A DNA stretch of 64,000 nt from contig MKUZ01000009.1 of assembly GCA_001899065.1 (NCBI GenBank), forward strand, positions 234,416 to 298,415. Direction: 5' to 3'. Numbering within the stretch: position 1 is the first letter of the stretch; each line of letters opens with the position of its first letter. A program made the translations under genes and the position numbers. The notes below the pieces were generated by a model. It worked only from the letters and a program-made list of their open reading frames with translations, had not been told where the DNA came from and did no database searches. This DNA comes from Devosia sp. 66-22. GTDB lineage: Bacteria > Pseudomonadota > Alphaproteobacteria > Rhizobiales > Devosiaceae. Positions 1 through 11,946 of the stretch are shown piece after piece.

Positions 1-2212
<2,212 letters not shown>

Positions 2213-2303
2213 TGCTATCCCTCGTAGACTCCCCGCTTGGTGCCACCAAATCGTAGGCTTGGGAAGCACGGCAGAACAGGGAATAAGTCGAAGCGGCCCC
2301 GGC

Positions 2304-3944
2304 TCAGGCCGCCGCGTCCGCGGTAATTGCGGATTCGGCCGCTGCCGCCGCCAGCGGAATGGCTCGCGGACCGCCATTGAGAGCCCGCGCCAGCTCCTTG
2401 AACGCTCCCACCTTGAGCGCCGGAGCGAACAGGAAGCCCTGCGCCATCACCACGCCGCGCGAGCGCAGGTACAGCGCCTGCGCTTCGGTCTCGACGCCCT
2501 CCGCGACGATTTCGGTGCCGAGGTCGCGGCACATGGCGATCAGGCCGTCGAGCACGGACACCGCCTGGGTGTCCGATTTGATCATGTCGACGAACACCCG
2601 GTCGATCTTGATCACGTCGACCCCCAGCGTCTGCATGTAGGCCAGGTTCGAGTGGCCAGTGCCCACATCGTCCATCGCCAGCCGGACGCCCAGCGCGTGG
2701 AAACCGGCAATCACCGTATGGGCGCTCGCCGAATTGCCGATCGGCGTCCGCTCGGTGATTTCGAAGACGAGCTGGCGGAACGACACGGTCGAGCCGCCGA
2801 AGATCGCCTGCACGTCCTCCACGATCGTCGTGTCGCGAAAGTGCCCCTCGAACAGGTTGATGGACACCTTCATGTCCGGCATTTCGAGGCAGAGGTCGGC
2901 GAGATCGTTGCGTACCTGCTGCATCAGGCCCAGGGTCATGGGAATGGCGAGCCCGGTGATCTCGGCATATTCGATGAACTGCCCCGGCATCACCACGTCG
3001 CCGTTGCGCTTCTCCCAGCGGCACAGCATCTCGCAGCCCGCGAGCTTGCCCGTCTTGAGGTTGATCACCGGCTGGTAATACGGCTTGAGCTCGCCCGCCG
3101 CGATCGCCCGCTCGAGGTCGAAAGCCGGCAGCTTGGAGCGCCGCACATATTGCAGCGCCAGCACCAGGAAAGCGCCGCTCATGATGCAGGCGATGATCGT
3201 GAAGCTCACGTCGAGGTCGGTGTAGTCGGCCCGCACCATGGCGAACGGCACCGCCGCCTCGATGCGGATCGGCAGTTCGCCGGCAAATACCGACGAGGCG
3301 ATGAAGTCGGTCTCGCCGCGGTCGAATGCCGAGGTATCGCCTGCCACCAGCACCGGCGTGCCGTTGGTCAGCGTGATGCGGACCATCGCGGTAGGCTTGA
3401 AGCGGCTGAGCAGGCCCGATCGGTTCGCCGAAATGATCGGGACGATGGCCGAGACCAGCCGCGTGCTGCCGAATGCCTGCGTCACCTTGAGCACCGGCGT
3501 TTCGAGCCCCGCCAGCGCCCCTACGGCAAGGGTTTCGGTATGCCCCGGGATCGCAAGGCTCTCCGACAGCGGCGAGTACGAAACCTGCATGCCGAAGGCG
3601 TCGCAATACTGCACGCCATCGGCATTTTCGACCACCACCTGCTTGAGATAGAGGCTGCGCTGGATCTCCTGGTGGACATTGGCGATGAAGGTCGGCGTGC
3701 ACAGCGACGGGCTGTCGGCCAGGATCTTGCGCAGCGACGCGATGCCGTCATAGGCGCCCGTCTCAATGCGCTCGCTGATCGCCTCCAGCGACGACTGGAG
3801 CTGCACGCGCTCGCGCACGCGCACGTAATTGTCGAGCAGCCAGTCGACGCCCATCACCGGCACGAACGCCAGGATAGCCGCGATCAGCGTCAATATGTGC
3901 GAGTACCGCGATGCCACGCCCGAGCCCGACTCCCCCTTGTGCAC
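2304..3944 (-). CDS. Membrane-bound cyclic-di-GMP phosphodiesterase, CSS-motif sensor plus EAL domain
   Basis: Predicted to hydrolyse cyclic di-GMP at the inner membrane. It has 546 residues: a membrane helix near 16-38, a periplasmic domain to about 240 with two cysteines (C82, C114), a second helix near 246-265, then EAL from about 275 to 510. Catalytic positions are kept: E305 in the EML variant of EAL, N363, E395, D425-D426 in DDVGTG, K446 in IKID, E482 in AEGVET and Q502. The paired periplasmic cysteines resemble the redox-sensitive CSS proteins such as E. coli PdeC, where a disulfide controls activity (family knowledge). Likely CtrA-regulated, because a perfect TTAA-N7-TTAA lies 21 bp upstream of the start. 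Its substrate activity is inferred from residues only. Confidence 0.9.
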   Translation of the reverse strand: MHKGESGSGVASRYSHILTLIAAILAFVPVMGVDWLLDNYVRVRERVQLQSSLEAISERIETGAYDGIASLRKILADSPSLCTPTFIANVHQEIQRSLYLKQVVVENADGVQYCDAFGMQVSYSPLSESLAIPGHTETLAVGALAGLETPVLKVTQAFGSTRLVSAIVPIISANRSGLLSRFKPTAMVRITLTNGTPVLVAGDTSAFDRGETDFIASSVFAGELPIRIEAAVPFAMVRADYTDLDVSFTIIACIMSGAFLVLALQYVRRSKLPAFDLERAIAAGELKPYYQPVINLKTGKLAGCEMLCRWEKRNGDVVMPGQFIEYAEITGLAIPMTLGLMQQVRNDLADLCLEMPDMKVSINLFEGHFRDTTIVEDVQAIFGGSTVSFRQLVFEITERTPIGNSASAHTVIAGFHALGVRLAMDDVGTGHSNLAYMQTLGVDVIKIDRVFVDMIKSDTQAVSVLDGLIAMCRDLGTEIVAEGVETEAQALYLRSRGVVMAQGFLFAPALKVGAFKELARALNGGPRAIPLAAAAAESAITADAAA

Positions 3945-3964
3945 CTAGGGTTAGTCGGGCCGCC

Positions 3965-3979
3965 TTAAGGCATCGTTAA
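3965..3979. promoter_or_regulatory. CtrA-type binding motif (TTAA-N7-TTAA)
   Basis: TTAA (3965-3968), seven bases, TTAA (3976-3979) matches the full CtrA consensus of Alphaproteobacteria. It lies in the 52-bp gap upstream of the EAL gene, which starts at 3944 on the minus strand, at a distance compatible with promoter overlap. A further TTAA sits at 3985-3988. TTAA is rare in this GC-rich window, which makes a chance match in an intergenic gap less likely. Binding is inferred. Confidence 0.6.
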
Positions 3980-3996
3980 TGACTGTTAACCATGTC

Positions 3997-4389
3997 CTAT
4001 GTTGGCGTATCGGCGAACGGCGTCGCCACGACCTGGTGCTCGTCCTCGTACACTATGTAGCCAGGACGCTCCGTCTTGAGCATCTCCGTGTCGACGCCGT
4101 GGGAAGCAAGGATTGCAGCGATCTCCCTCATGCCGGAGATGAACTCCTCGGCGTCGTCCTTGAACCAGCTCAACGCGACATCGGCAGCGCGTGGATACTT
4201 GCTCCTAGTAAACCGTGTCGGTGCCGGAAGGTTCTTGGCGAACCAGTCATAAATCGACTGATATCGCGCATCCTGCTCGGCGCTGAAGTGCCCGCGTACA
4301 TTGTCGATACCGTTGAACAGACCTAGTCGATGCCCAGTCTGCGGAGAGCGCTCCGCTACGACAAATCTGACGTAGCGGAGTGGCTTCAT
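3997..4389 (-). CDS. Conserved hypothetical protein, 130 aa, coupled to aspS
   Basis: I recognise this as a small conserved soluble protein found scattered in bacteria, but I know no function. Visible features are an N-terminal strand ([11 protein letters not shown]), a central FTRSKYPR segment, a WFKDDAEE stretch and a C-terminal [19 protein letters not shown] motif rich in aromatic and acidic residues. There is no signal peptide or membrane segment. Its ATG overlaps the aspS stop by 4 nt, so it is probably translated from the aspS transcript. Its base composition looks somewhat less GC-rich than its neighbours, with more T-ending and A-ending codons, which could mean later acquisition; I did not compute this. 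Confidence 0.75.
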   Translation of the reverse strand: MKPLRYVRFVVAERSPQTGHRLGLFNGIDNVRGHFSAEQDARYQSIYDWFAKNLPAPTRFTRSKYPRAADVALSWFKDDAEEFISGMREIAAILASHGVDTEMLKTERPGYIVYEDEHQVVATPFADTPT

Positions 4390-6170
4390 TTATCCTGGAC
4401 ATTGAGCCGGAGGTGCAGCTCGCGCAACTGCTTGCTGCTTGCCGCACTCGGCGCGCCCATCAGCAGGTCCTGTGCCTGCTGGTTCATCGGGAACAGCGTG
4501 ATCTCCCGGAGGTTCTCGGCACCGCACAGCAGCATCACCACGCGGTCGATGCCGAACGCCGCGCCGCCATGCGGCGGGGCGCCGTACTGGAAGGCGCGGT
4601 AGAGGCCGCCGAACTGTTCCTCGACCTCGTCCCGGCTCTTGCCGGTGAGCTCGAACGCCGCGACCATGGTCTCGGGTTCCTGGTTACGGATCGAGCCCGA
4701 TGCGATCTCGAAACCGTTGCACACCGCGTCGTACTGAAACGCCTTGATGGTCAGCGGATCCTGCGACTGCAGCGCCGCGAGCCCGCCCTGCGGCATCGAG
4801 AACGGGTTGTGCGCGAAGTCGACCTTCTTTTCTTCCTCGCTCCACTCGTAGAACGGGAAGTCGACGATCCAGCAGAGCTCGAAGCGGTCCTTGTCGACGA
4901 GGTTGAGTTCGGTGCCCACCTTGGTGCGCGCCTCGCCGGCAAAGCGGTACATCTTGTCGGGCCGGCCCAGCACGAAGAACACCGCGTCGCCCTCGCCCAG
5001 CCCAAGCTGCGTACGGATCGCCTCGGTGCGCTCCGGTCCGATGTTCTTGGCCACTGGACCCGCGCCCTCGAGCACCTCGCCCTCCTTGCGCCAGAAGATG
5101 TAGGCGAGGCCCGGCTGGCCCTCGCTCTGGGCCCAGCCATTGATGCGGTCGCAGAAGGCGCGGCTGCCGCCGGTCTTGCCCGGCACGGCCCACACTTCGG
5201 TCTTGTCGTCGGCGGCAATCTGGCCGGCGAACACCTTGAAGCCGGAGCCGGCGAAATGCGCGGTGACCGCCTGCATCTCGATCGGGTTGCGCAGGTCGGG
5301 CTTGTCCGAGCCGTATTTGCGGATCGCCGTCTGGTAGGGGATGCGCGGCCACTCCTTGGTGACGGGCTTCCCCTCGGCGAACTCCTCGAACACCGCCGTC
5401 ATCACCGGCTGCACCGTGTTCCAGATGTCTTCCTGCGTGACGAAGCTCATCTCGAGATCGAGCTGGTAGAACTCGCCCGGCAGCCGGTCGGCGCGCGGAT
5501 CCTCATCGCGGAAGCACGGCGCGATCTGGAAGTAGCGGTCGAAGCCGGCGACCATCAGCAATTGCTTGTACTGCTGCGGCGCCTGCGGCAGCGCGAAGAA
5601 CGTGCCGGGATGGATGCGGCTGGGCACGAGGAAGTCGCGCGCGCCCTCGGGCGACGAGGCCGTCAGGATCGGCGTCGAATATTCGGCAAAGCCGGCATCG
5701 CCCATGCGCCGGCGCATCGAGGAGATCACCTTGGTGCGCTTGACGATATTGGCGTGCAGCGTCTCGCGGCGGAGGTCGAGGAAGCGGTAGCGCAGTCGGA
5801 TATCCTCGGGATAGTCCGGCTCGCCGAACACCGGCAGCGGCAGCTCCTTGGCTTCGCCCAGCACTTCGAGCTCGCGGATGAACACCTCGATCTCGCCGGT
5901 CGCCTGCTTGGCGTTGATCGTCTCGGGCGTGCGCTTCTTGACCTCGCCATCGACCCGGATCACCCACTCGGAGCGCACGGTTTCGGCCAGCTTGAACGCG
6001 GCGGAATCGGGATCGATCACCAGCTGCGTCATGCCGTAATGGTCGCGCAGGTCGATGAACAGCAGGCCGCCATGGTCGCGAACGCGGTGCACCCAGCCCG
6101 AAAGGCGCACATTATTGCCCACGTCCGCCGTAGTCAGAGCGGCGCATGTGTGGGAACGATAACGGTGCAT
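4386..6170 (-). CDS. aspS: Aspartyl-tRNA synthetase (probably the non-discriminating Asp/Asn form)
   Basis: Charges tRNA with aspartate in the cytoplasm. It has 594 residues from the ATG at 6168-6170 (MHRYRSHTC); an upstream in-frame start exists, but family length and the N-terminus favour this one. In order: an OB-fold anticodon-binding domain (about 1-110, [15 protein letters not shown]), class II motif 2 ([10 protein letters not shown]), the bacterial insertion domain in the middle, and motif 3 near the end ([14 protein letters not shown]). Bacteria that carry GatCAB but lack asparaginyl-tRNA synthetase use a non-discriminating AspRS, and gatA, gatB and gatC are all in this window, so the enzyme may also charge tRNA-Asn; this is an inference. 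A small conserved gene overlaps its stop codon. Confidence 0.97.
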   Translation of the reverse strand: MHRYRSHTCAALTTADVGNNVRLSGWVHRVRDHGGLLFIDLRDHYGMTQLVIDPDSAAFKLAETVRSEWVIRVDGEVKKRTPETINAKQATGEIEVFIRELEVLGEAKELPLPVFGEPDYPEDIRLRYRFLDLRRETLHANIVKRTKVISSMRRRMGDAGFAEYSTPILTASSPEGARDFLVPSRIHPGTFFALPQAPQQYKQLLMVAGFDRYFQIAPCFRDEDPRADRLPGEFYQLDLEMSFVTQEDIWNTVQPVMTAVFEEFAEGKPVTKEWPRIPYQTAIRKYGSDKPDLRNPIEMQAVTAHFAGSGFKVFAGQIAADDKTEVWAVPGKTGGSRAFCDRINGWAQSEGQPGLAYIFWRKEGEVLEGAGPVAKNIGPERTEAIRTQLGLGEGDAVFFVLGRPDKMYRFAGEARTKVGTELNLVDKDRFELCWIVDFPFYEWSEEEKKVDFAHNPFSMPQGGLAALQSQDPLTIKAFQYDAVCNGFEIASGSIRNQEPETMVAAFELTGKSRDEVEEQFGGLYRAFQYGAPPHGGAAFGIDRVVMLLCGAENLREITLFPMNQQAQDLLMGAPSAASSKQLRELHLRLNVQDK

Positions 6171-6369
6171 TTTCGGGTCTCTTTTGAGGGTTGGAGTCGG
6201 GCCAAAATGGCGCCGGACAAGCGCATGCGAGGCCCGGATTGTCAAGATTCCGGCCGCCGGGCGCGGTAACCCTGTCCGATTCGCCGCTGGAGCGGCGCAT
6301 AAACCCCTGATAAGAGCGACACTTCAAAGCCCTGGTGTCCCGGGGCGCCTAGACCGAGACTGGACGATT

Positions 6370-7524
6370 ATGGAGCTTGTGACCTCGACCGACGCGCTGG
6401 CTGCCTACTGCGCGCGTGCCACCAAATTCGATTTCATCACCGTCGACACCGAATTCCTCCGCGAAACCACCTACTGGCCGAAGCTGTGCCTGTTGCAGGC
6501 CGCAACGCCCGATGAAGCGATCCTCGTCGATCCGCTCGCCGATGGCCTGAGCCTCCAGCCATTCTTCGAGCTCCTCGCCAACAAGCATGTGGTGAAGGTC
6601 TTCCACGCCGCCCGGCAGGACATCGAAATCTTCGTCAAGCTGTCCGGCGTGGTGCCGCAGAACATCTTCGACACCCAGGTCGCGGCCTCTGTGTGCGGTT
6701 TTGGCGACAGCGTCAGCTACGACAACCTCGTCCGCTCCGTCACCGGGGTCGACCTCGATAAATCCTCGCGCTTTACCGACTGGTCGCACCGGCCGCTCAC
6801 CGAAAAGCAGCGGCTCTACGCCCTCGCCGACGTCACCCATTTGCGCGATATCTACGTCAAGCTGCGCGCGCAGGTCACCGAGACCCATCGCTGGGACTGG
6901 GTCGAGGACGAGCTGCAGGTGCTGCGCTCGATCGACACCTATGTCGTCAGGCCCGAGAACGCCTGGGAGCGCTTCAAGTCCAAGCTGTCGCGCCCGCGCG
7001 ACCTCGCTGCGCTCAAGGTCATCGCCGCCTGGCGCGAGCGCCGCGCGCAGGACACCGACCAGCCGCGCAGCCGCATCCTCAAGGACGACGCGCTGATCGA
7101 GCTCGCCATGCAGCGGCCGCAGACTCCCGAAGCGTTCGACAAGCTGCGCGCCGTGCAGCGCGGCTATGGGCGCTCGTCCGCCGCGCAGGAACTGGTCGCC
7201 CTCATCAAGGAGGTCGAGGCGCTGCCCAAGAACGAATTGCCGCCCGCTCCCGAGCGTTACCGCGGCCCTTCGCCCAAAGGCGCCGTCGGCGATCTGGTTC
7301 GCGTCCTGCTCAAGGCGGTCAGCGAAGAGCACGGCGTCGCCGCGCGCATCCTCGCAACCTCCGACGACATCGATGCGCTGGTACTCGACGACGAAGCCGA
7401 CGTCCCGGCCCTCCGCGGCTGGCGCCGCAAGCTCTTCGGCGAGAAGGCGCTGGCGCTCAAGCACGGCAAGATCGCCCTCGCCGCCACCCGCAAGGGCATC
7501 ATCGAGTTTCCGATCGAGCGTTGA
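6370..7524 (+). CDS. rnd: Ribonuclease D
   Basis: 3'-to-5' exoribonuclease for stable-RNA (tRNA) maturation. It has 384 residues from the ATG at 6370 (MELVTSTDALAAYC); a longer in-frame extension upstream is rejected because homology begins here. The DEDDy exonuclease motifs are visible: DTEFLRE near the N-terminus, HAARQDIEIF, NIFDTQVAA and YALADVTHLRDIY. An HRDC-type helical domain follows (about 205-290, AWRERRAQ). It is convergent with ppx, the two stop codons abutting at 7524/7525. The 200-bp gap to aspS upstream must hold both divergent promoters. It contains a short GC hairpin (CGCCGC-TGGA-GCGGCG), but I could not pick a convincing -10/-35 pair. Confidence 0.96.
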   Translation: MELVTSTDALAAYCARATKFDFITVDTEFLRETTYWPKLCLLQAATPDEAILVDPLADGLSLQPFFELLANKHVVKVFHAARQDIEIFVKLSGVVPQNIFDTQVAASVCGFGDSVSYDNLVRSVTGVDLDKSSRFTDWSHRPLTEKQRLYALADVTHLRDIYVKLRAQVTETHRWDWVEDELQVLRSIDTYVVRPENAWERFKSKLSRPRDLAALKVIAAWRERRAQDTDQPRSRILKDDALIELAMQRPQTPEAFDKLRAVQRGYGRSSAAQELVALIKEVEALPKNELPPAPERYRGPSPKGAVGDLVRVLLKAVSEEHGVAARILATSDDIDALVLDDEADVPALRGWRRKLFGEKALALKHGKIALAATRKGIIEFPIER

Positions 7525-9066
7525 CTACTTCGCCACGACTTCCGAACTCTTGATGCCCGCGACGCCGGCCAGTTGGTCGAGCCGGCCGGCGAGGTGTTCG
7601 CCCGCGAGGAAGGCGAGGTCCTCGGGCAAATGCAGCCGCAGCCGACTGCCCTCGAGCGAGAAATGCGTGCGCTGCAGCACGCCCGGCATGGCCGCCGACA
7701 TCGGATAGGCCACGCGGAAGGTCGCGCCGAGAAGCCGGGCCTTCATGTTGGCGGCCGGGCCGGCCAGCTCCATCAGTTCGTGACTGATCGATTTGTGCTT
7801 GAGGCCCATATAGCGGACCGCCAGCGCCTCCGCGAGGAAAGCGCGGCCGGGATGGTCGACGCCGGCGAGAGCGCCATAGGCGACCATGTCGACGCTCTGC
7901 TCTCCGCGATAGTCGGGATGCCCGCGCCAGCCGATGTCGCTCAGATAGCAGGCGACCTTGCGCAGCCGTTCCTCGGCGGCCGTCTCCTTGACCTGGATGG
8001 CGTCAAGGAACCCGGCGGTGAACCTGATCAGGTCTTCGGCATGGGCAGGTGAGCGCGAGCGCAGGATCGAGATTTCTTCGGCGCCCTGCAGCAGTGGATC
8101 GAGCGCCCGCTCCTCGGGCGGCAACAGGCCGTACAGATATCCCTCGCGGACCCCCTGTGCCGAGAACAGCACGCTGTCGAATTTGCCGGCGCGCAGCACT
8201 TCGCCGAGCACGGCGGCGCCGAACGGCACCAGGTCGCGCCGCGACGAGCTTGTGTGGTCGCTGCCCGGATAGGCCTTGCCGGCCGTGGCGGCGTCGACGA
8301 TCTCGTCGCACAGTTTCGCCAGGTCGCCGGCCTTGGTCACATAGTGCTGCACCATGTGCAGCGGATAGTTCCGCAGCACCTGATGCATCTTGGCCATCGA
8401 GCGCCAGGTGCCGCCGATGGCGCAGAACTGCCCGCCGGGTTTGCAGCTCAGGAGTTCGGACCTGGCGAGCCGCTCCCGCGCGATTTCGCGCGCCCGCGCC
8501 ACTGAACGGCCGGCATCGTCCTGCATGCGGATGACGCCCAGCTCATGGGTCTCGCCGACCGCATCGACGCCGTCCACAATCGAGGACAGCTCGAGGCTGC
8601 CGCCGCCCAGATCGCCCACGATGCCGGTGAAGTCGGGGATCCCCGCAACGACGCCGAGCGCAGCGAAATGCGCCTCGGCAGCGCCGCTCAGCACTTCCAC
8701 CTTGGCGTTCATCGTCGCTTCAACCGCATCGACGAAGGCCTTGGAATTGCTCGCATCCCGGACCGCCGAGGTGGCGAGGATGTAGACTTCCCCGGCCTTC
8801 ATCAGCTGCGCCACCAGCGCGAAGCGCTGGATCGCCGTCAGTGCCCGGTCGATGTTCTCGTAGGCGAGCCGCCCGGTCTGGGCGAGCCCGCGCCCCAGGG
8901 CGCAGGACGACTTCTCGTTGTAGAGCAGCGTCAGCGAGCGTGCGAGCCGCTCATAGACGACGAGACGCACCGAGTTGGAGCCGATATCGAGCACAGCGAC
9001 GGGCCGGGCGCCCTTGATGCGCCCTTGCGCCGTCGGGTCCGCGTCGAGACCCCAGAATTGGTTCAA
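7525..9066 (-). CDS. ppx: Exopolyphosphatase (Ppx/GppA family)
   Basis: Releases phosphate from the ends of inorganic polyphosphate, and in some members hydrolyses pppGpp. It has 513 residues. The actin-like ATPase fold is shown by [19 protein letters not shown] near residue 25 and the second phosphate loop [14 protein letters not shown] near 150. The C-terminal third is the HD-like helical region typical of the longer Ppx proteins. Its start overlaps the ppk stop by 4 nt, so synthesis and degradation of polyphosphate are translationally linked in a permease-hdaA-ppk-ppx unit. Last gene of that operon. Confidence 0.95.
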   Translation of the reverse strand: MNQFWGLDADPTAQGRIKGARPVAVLDIGSNSVRLVVYERLARSLTLLYNEKSSCALGRGLAQTGRLAYENIDRALTAIQRFALVAQLMKAGEVYILATSAVRDASNSKAFVDAVEATMNAKVEVLSGAAEAHFAALGVVAGIPDFTGIVGDLGGGSLELSSIVDGVDAVGETHELGVIRMQDDAGRSVARAREIARERLARSELLSCKPGGQFCAIGGTWRSMAKMHQVLRNYPLHMVQHYVTKAGDLAKLCDEIVDAATAGKAYPGSDHTSSSRRDLVPFGAAVLGEVLRAGKFDSVLFSAQGVREGYLYGLLPPEERALDPLLQGAEEISILRSRSPAHAEDLIRFTAGFLDAIQVKETAAEERLRKVACYLSDIGWRGHPDYRGEQSVDMVAYGALAGVDHPGRAFLAEALAVRYMGLKHKSISHELMELAGPAANMKARLLGATFRVAYPMSAAMPGVLQRTHFSLEGSRLRLHLPEDLAFLAGEHLAGRLDQLAGVAGIKSSEVVAK

Positions 9067-11234
9067 TCGTCGTTCTCTTCGTTGTCGCGCTGCAGGGCGC
9101 TGCCGCGGCCGGACAGGCTCGCATTGGTCATGAAGTAGTTGTGGGCACTGTAGGGCTCTTCGCCCTCCTCCAGTGGCCGGCGATGCGAACTGCCGTCCGG
9201 CAGTACCTCCCAGCTCTGCGTGTTGTCCTTGAGATAGGCCACCAGCATGCGGTCGAGGATCTGCCTATGCACGGTCTTGTTGAGGATGGGAACCATCACT
9301 TCGACACGCCAGTCCAGGTTGCGCTGCATGATGTCGGCCGACGACATATACACCTTGGCCCGCCGCGAGGGCATCTGTTCGCCATTGCCGAAGCAGAAGA
9401 TGCGCGAATGCTCGAGGAAGCGGCCGACCACCGACTTCACCCGGATATTGTCCGAAAAGCCCGGTATTCCGGGCCGCAGGCAGCAGATGCCGCGCACGAT
9501 CAGCTCGATCTTCACGCCCTTCTGGCTCGCGTCGTAAAGCGCGTCGATGATTTCTGGATCGACCAGGGCGTTCATCTTGAGCCAGATCGTCGCCGGCTCG
9601 CCGCGTTCCGCGAAGCGGACCTCGCGGGCGATATGGTCGAGCAGCGTCGAGCGCAGATTGACCGGAGAGACCGCGACGGCCTCGAGCTCGGTCGGTCGCG
9701 CATATCCTGTTATGAAGTTGAACACCCGCGCCACGTCGCGCGTGATCGACGGGTCCGTCGTGAAGTAGCTGAGGTCGGTGTATATCTTGGCCGTGATCGG
9801 ATGATAGTTGCCCGTGCCGAGGTGGCAGTAGCTGACCAGCTTGCCGCTCTCGCGCCGCACCACCTGGCTCATCTTGGCGTGCGTCTTGAGCTCGATGAAG
9901 CCGAAAACCACCTGCGCCCCGGCGCGTTCGAGGTCGCGGGCCCAGCGGATGTTCGCTTCCTCGTCGAAGCGCGCCTTGAGCTCGACCAGCGCCGTGACCG
10001 ACTTGCCCTGCTCGGCGGCGTAGACGAGTGCCTTCACGATCGGGCTGTCGCGCGAGGTCCGATAGAGCGTCTGCTTGATCGCCACCACGTCGGGGTCGCG
10101 CGCCGCTTGACCGAGGAACTGCGCCACGACGTCGAAGCTCTCGAACGGGTGGTGGACGAGGAGATCCTTGGCCTTGATGGCGGCGAACAAATCGCCATTG
10201 TAGTCGCGGACGCGTTCTGGATAACGCGGTATGTACGGCTGGAACTTCAGGTCCGGCCGGTCGATCTCGCAGATCTTGCTGGCATCGGCGAGGCCGAGAA
10301 AGCCTTCGACCTCGAACGTATCGGCCGGCGTGGCGCCCAGCCGCTCCGAGATTTGCCGCCGCAGGGCGCGCGGCATCTTCTTTTCGATCTCGAGCCGGAT
10401 CACCAGGCCGCGGCGGCGTTGCCGGAGCGCGGATTCGAATTCGACCACGAGGTCGGCCGCTTCGTCGTCGATTTCGATTTCGCTGTCGCGGATGATCCGG
10501 AAGGCGCCCGAACCGGCCACTTCGTAGCCGGGAAACATCTTGTGCAGGAACAGGTTGATCAGCGTGTCGATGGTCACGACCTCGATCCGCCCCTCGGCCG
10601 TCAGTCCCGCCGGCAGGGTGATGAAGCGGTCGAGGTTGGATGGCACGCGCACCAGCGCCGTCAGCGCCGTCACGGAGCCCGGCCGCGTCAGCTCGAAGGC
10701 CAGCGTGAAGCCCAGATTGGGGATGAACGGGAACGGATGCGCCGGGTCGACGGCGATCGGCGTCAGGACCGGGAAGATTTCCTCGCGGAACAGCCGCTGC
10801 AGGTATTTCACCTGGTCCGGGGTGAGGTCGTTGGCTTCATGGATGACGACGCCGGCCTCGTGCAGCTCCTCGCGCAGCGTCTGCCAGTGGTCCTGCTGCT
10901 CGAGCTGGAGGTGCTGCGCGAGCGTCGCGATCTCGTCGAGCTGCTCGGCCGGCGTCAGGCCGTCGGCGCTCTGCTTCTGCAATCCGGCACGCAGCTGGCC
11001 CTTGAGGCCGGCGACGCGCACCATGAAGAACTCGTCGAGATTGTTGGCCGAAATCGACACGAAGCGCATGCGCTCGAGCAGCGGATGGTTCTTGTTGCCC
11101 GCCTCCTCCAGCACGCGCATGTTGAACTGCAGCCAGCTCACCTCGCGATTGACGAACCGGGCCGGGCTCTGGCGCAGCGCCTCGATGTCGGGCGAGGCGG
11201 CCTCCTCGGGCAGGATTTCGGTCATCTCATTCAT
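9063..11234 (-). CDS. ppk: Polyphosphate kinase 1
   Basis: Reversibly transfers the terminal phosphate of ATP to polyphosphate. It has 723 residues, the usual size. Motifs include the N-terminal [13 protein letters not shown] segment, [15 protein letters not shown], and the histidine regions [11 protein letters not shown] and [10 protein letters not shown], which hold the autophosphorylated and second conserved histidines of the PLD-like core. The C-terminal part ([13 protein letters not shown]) is also typical. The gene overlaps hdaA upstream by 8 nt and ppx downstream by 4 nt. A 723-residue plus-strand frame on the opposite strand is a shadow. Confidence 0.97.
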   Translation of the reverse strand: MNEMTEILPEEAASPDIEALRQSPARFVNREVSWLQFNMRVLEEAGNKNHPLLERMRFVSISANNLDEFFMVRVAGLKGQLRAGLQKQSADGLTPAEQLDEIATLAQHLQLEQQDHWQTLREELHEAGVVIHEANDLTPDQVKYLQRLFREEIFPVLTPIAVDPAHPFPFIPNLGFTLAFELTRPGSVTALTALVRVPSNLDRFITLPAGLTAEGRIEVVTIDTLINLFLHKMFPGYEVAGSGAFRIIRDSEIEIDDEAADLVVEFESALRQRRRGLVIRLEIEKKMPRALRRQISERLGATPADTFEVEGFLGLADASKICEIDRPDLKFQPYIPRYPERVRDYNGDLFAAIKAKDLLVHHPFESFDVVAQFLGQAARDPDVVAIKQTLYRTSRDSPIVKALVYAAEQGKSVTALVELKARFDEEANIRWARDLERAGAQVVFGFIELKTHAKMSQVVRRESGKLVSYCHLGTGNYHPITAKIYTDLSYFTTDPSITRDVARVFNFITGYARPTELEAVAVSPVNLRSTLLDHIAREVRFAERGEPATIWLKMNALVDPEIIDALYDASQKGVKIELIVRGICCLRPGIPGFSDNIRVKSVVGRFLEHSRIFCFGNGEQMPSRRAKVYMSSADIMQRNLDWRVEVMVPILNKTVHRQILDRMLVAYLKDNTQSWEVLPDGSSHRRPLEEGEEPYSAHNYFMTNASLSGRGSALQRDNEENDD

Positions 11235-11946
11235 CGTCGCCGCCTTCCAGATCCAGTTCGTCGTCGCTCACACCGCGTTCGGCCAGTGCCGCGGCGGCCA
11301 CCGAGCGCGTGATGGCCGTGCCCCGGCTGAGGGCAATGCGGTCGACAAGCTCCGCCAGCGCCACTGCCTCTTCCGGCGAGCGCTCCATCCTTGCCACGAG
11401 ATAGCTGACGATTTTCGGATCGACCGCAACCTGCCGGTCGCCGAACAGCTTCACGAACATCTGTGACAACTGGATGTCATCGCTCAGGGCCACCGTGAAC
11501 CGCGCCGCGAGTCTCGCCCGCGACTTGAGATCATCGGTCTGGTAGGGCCAGTTGGCAATCGGCTCCCGGCTCGTCATCAGCACGGCTCGGCCATCCCGCA
11601 TGGACTGGTTCAGCAGATGGAACAACGCATCCTCGCCGTAACCGCTCCGCTCAACATCCTCGACCGCCAACGGCGCCGTGCCGCCGCGGCGCGACAGGTC
11701 CTCCAGCTCGCCCGGCTCGGCCATCCGGGCCCCTGCCCGCTTCGCCCAGATGCGGGCCAGATGCGACTTGCCGGATTTTGCCGGCCCTTCGATCAGCGTC
11801 AGCGGTCCCGGCCAACTGGGAAAGGCCCGGATATGGGCCAGCGCCAGCCGGTTGCCCTCGCCCTCGATGAAGTCGTCTTCGAGATGCGACGGCTCGTGCC
11901 CATAGTCGAAGGGCAGCTGCGAGGTACCGGTACCGGTCGGGCTCAT
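11227..11946 (-). CDS. hdaA: DnaA regulatory inactivator HdaA (AAA+ DnaA homologue without DNA-binding domain)
   Basis: Stimulates ATP hydrolysis by DnaA together with the sliding clamp (RIDA), preventing re-initiation of replication. It has 239 residues, much shorter than DnaA: an AAA+ domain with a Walker A variant [14 protein letters not shown] near residue 40 and a lid helical region, but no domain IV. The N-terminus ([14 protein letters not shown]) contains a QLPF-type clamp-binding motif, as in Hda proteins. Its start overlaps the permease stop (ATGA) and its end overlaps ppk by 8 nt. A neighbouring permease, HdaA and Ppk is an arrangement I associate with Hyphomicrobiales. Confidence 0.93.
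   Translation of the reverse strand: MSPTGTGTSQLPFDYGHEPSHLEDDFIEGEGNRLALAHIRAFPSWPGPLTLIEGPAKSGKSHLARIWAKRAGARMAEPGELEDLSRRGGTAPLAVEDVERSGYGEDALFHLLNQSMRDGRAVLMTSREPIANWPYQTDDLKSRARLAARFTVALSDDIQLSQMFVKLFGDRQVAVDPKIVSYLVARMERSPEEAVALAELVDRIALSRGTAITRSVAAAALAERGVSDDELDLEGGDDE

Noticed and set aside
4380..6269. 629-codon plus-strand frame opposite aspS
   Set aside because: AspRS class II motifs are on the minus strand.
9141..11312. 723-codon plus-strand frame opposite ppk
   Set aside because: Ppk motifs are complete on the minus strand; the shadow has no recognisable domain.
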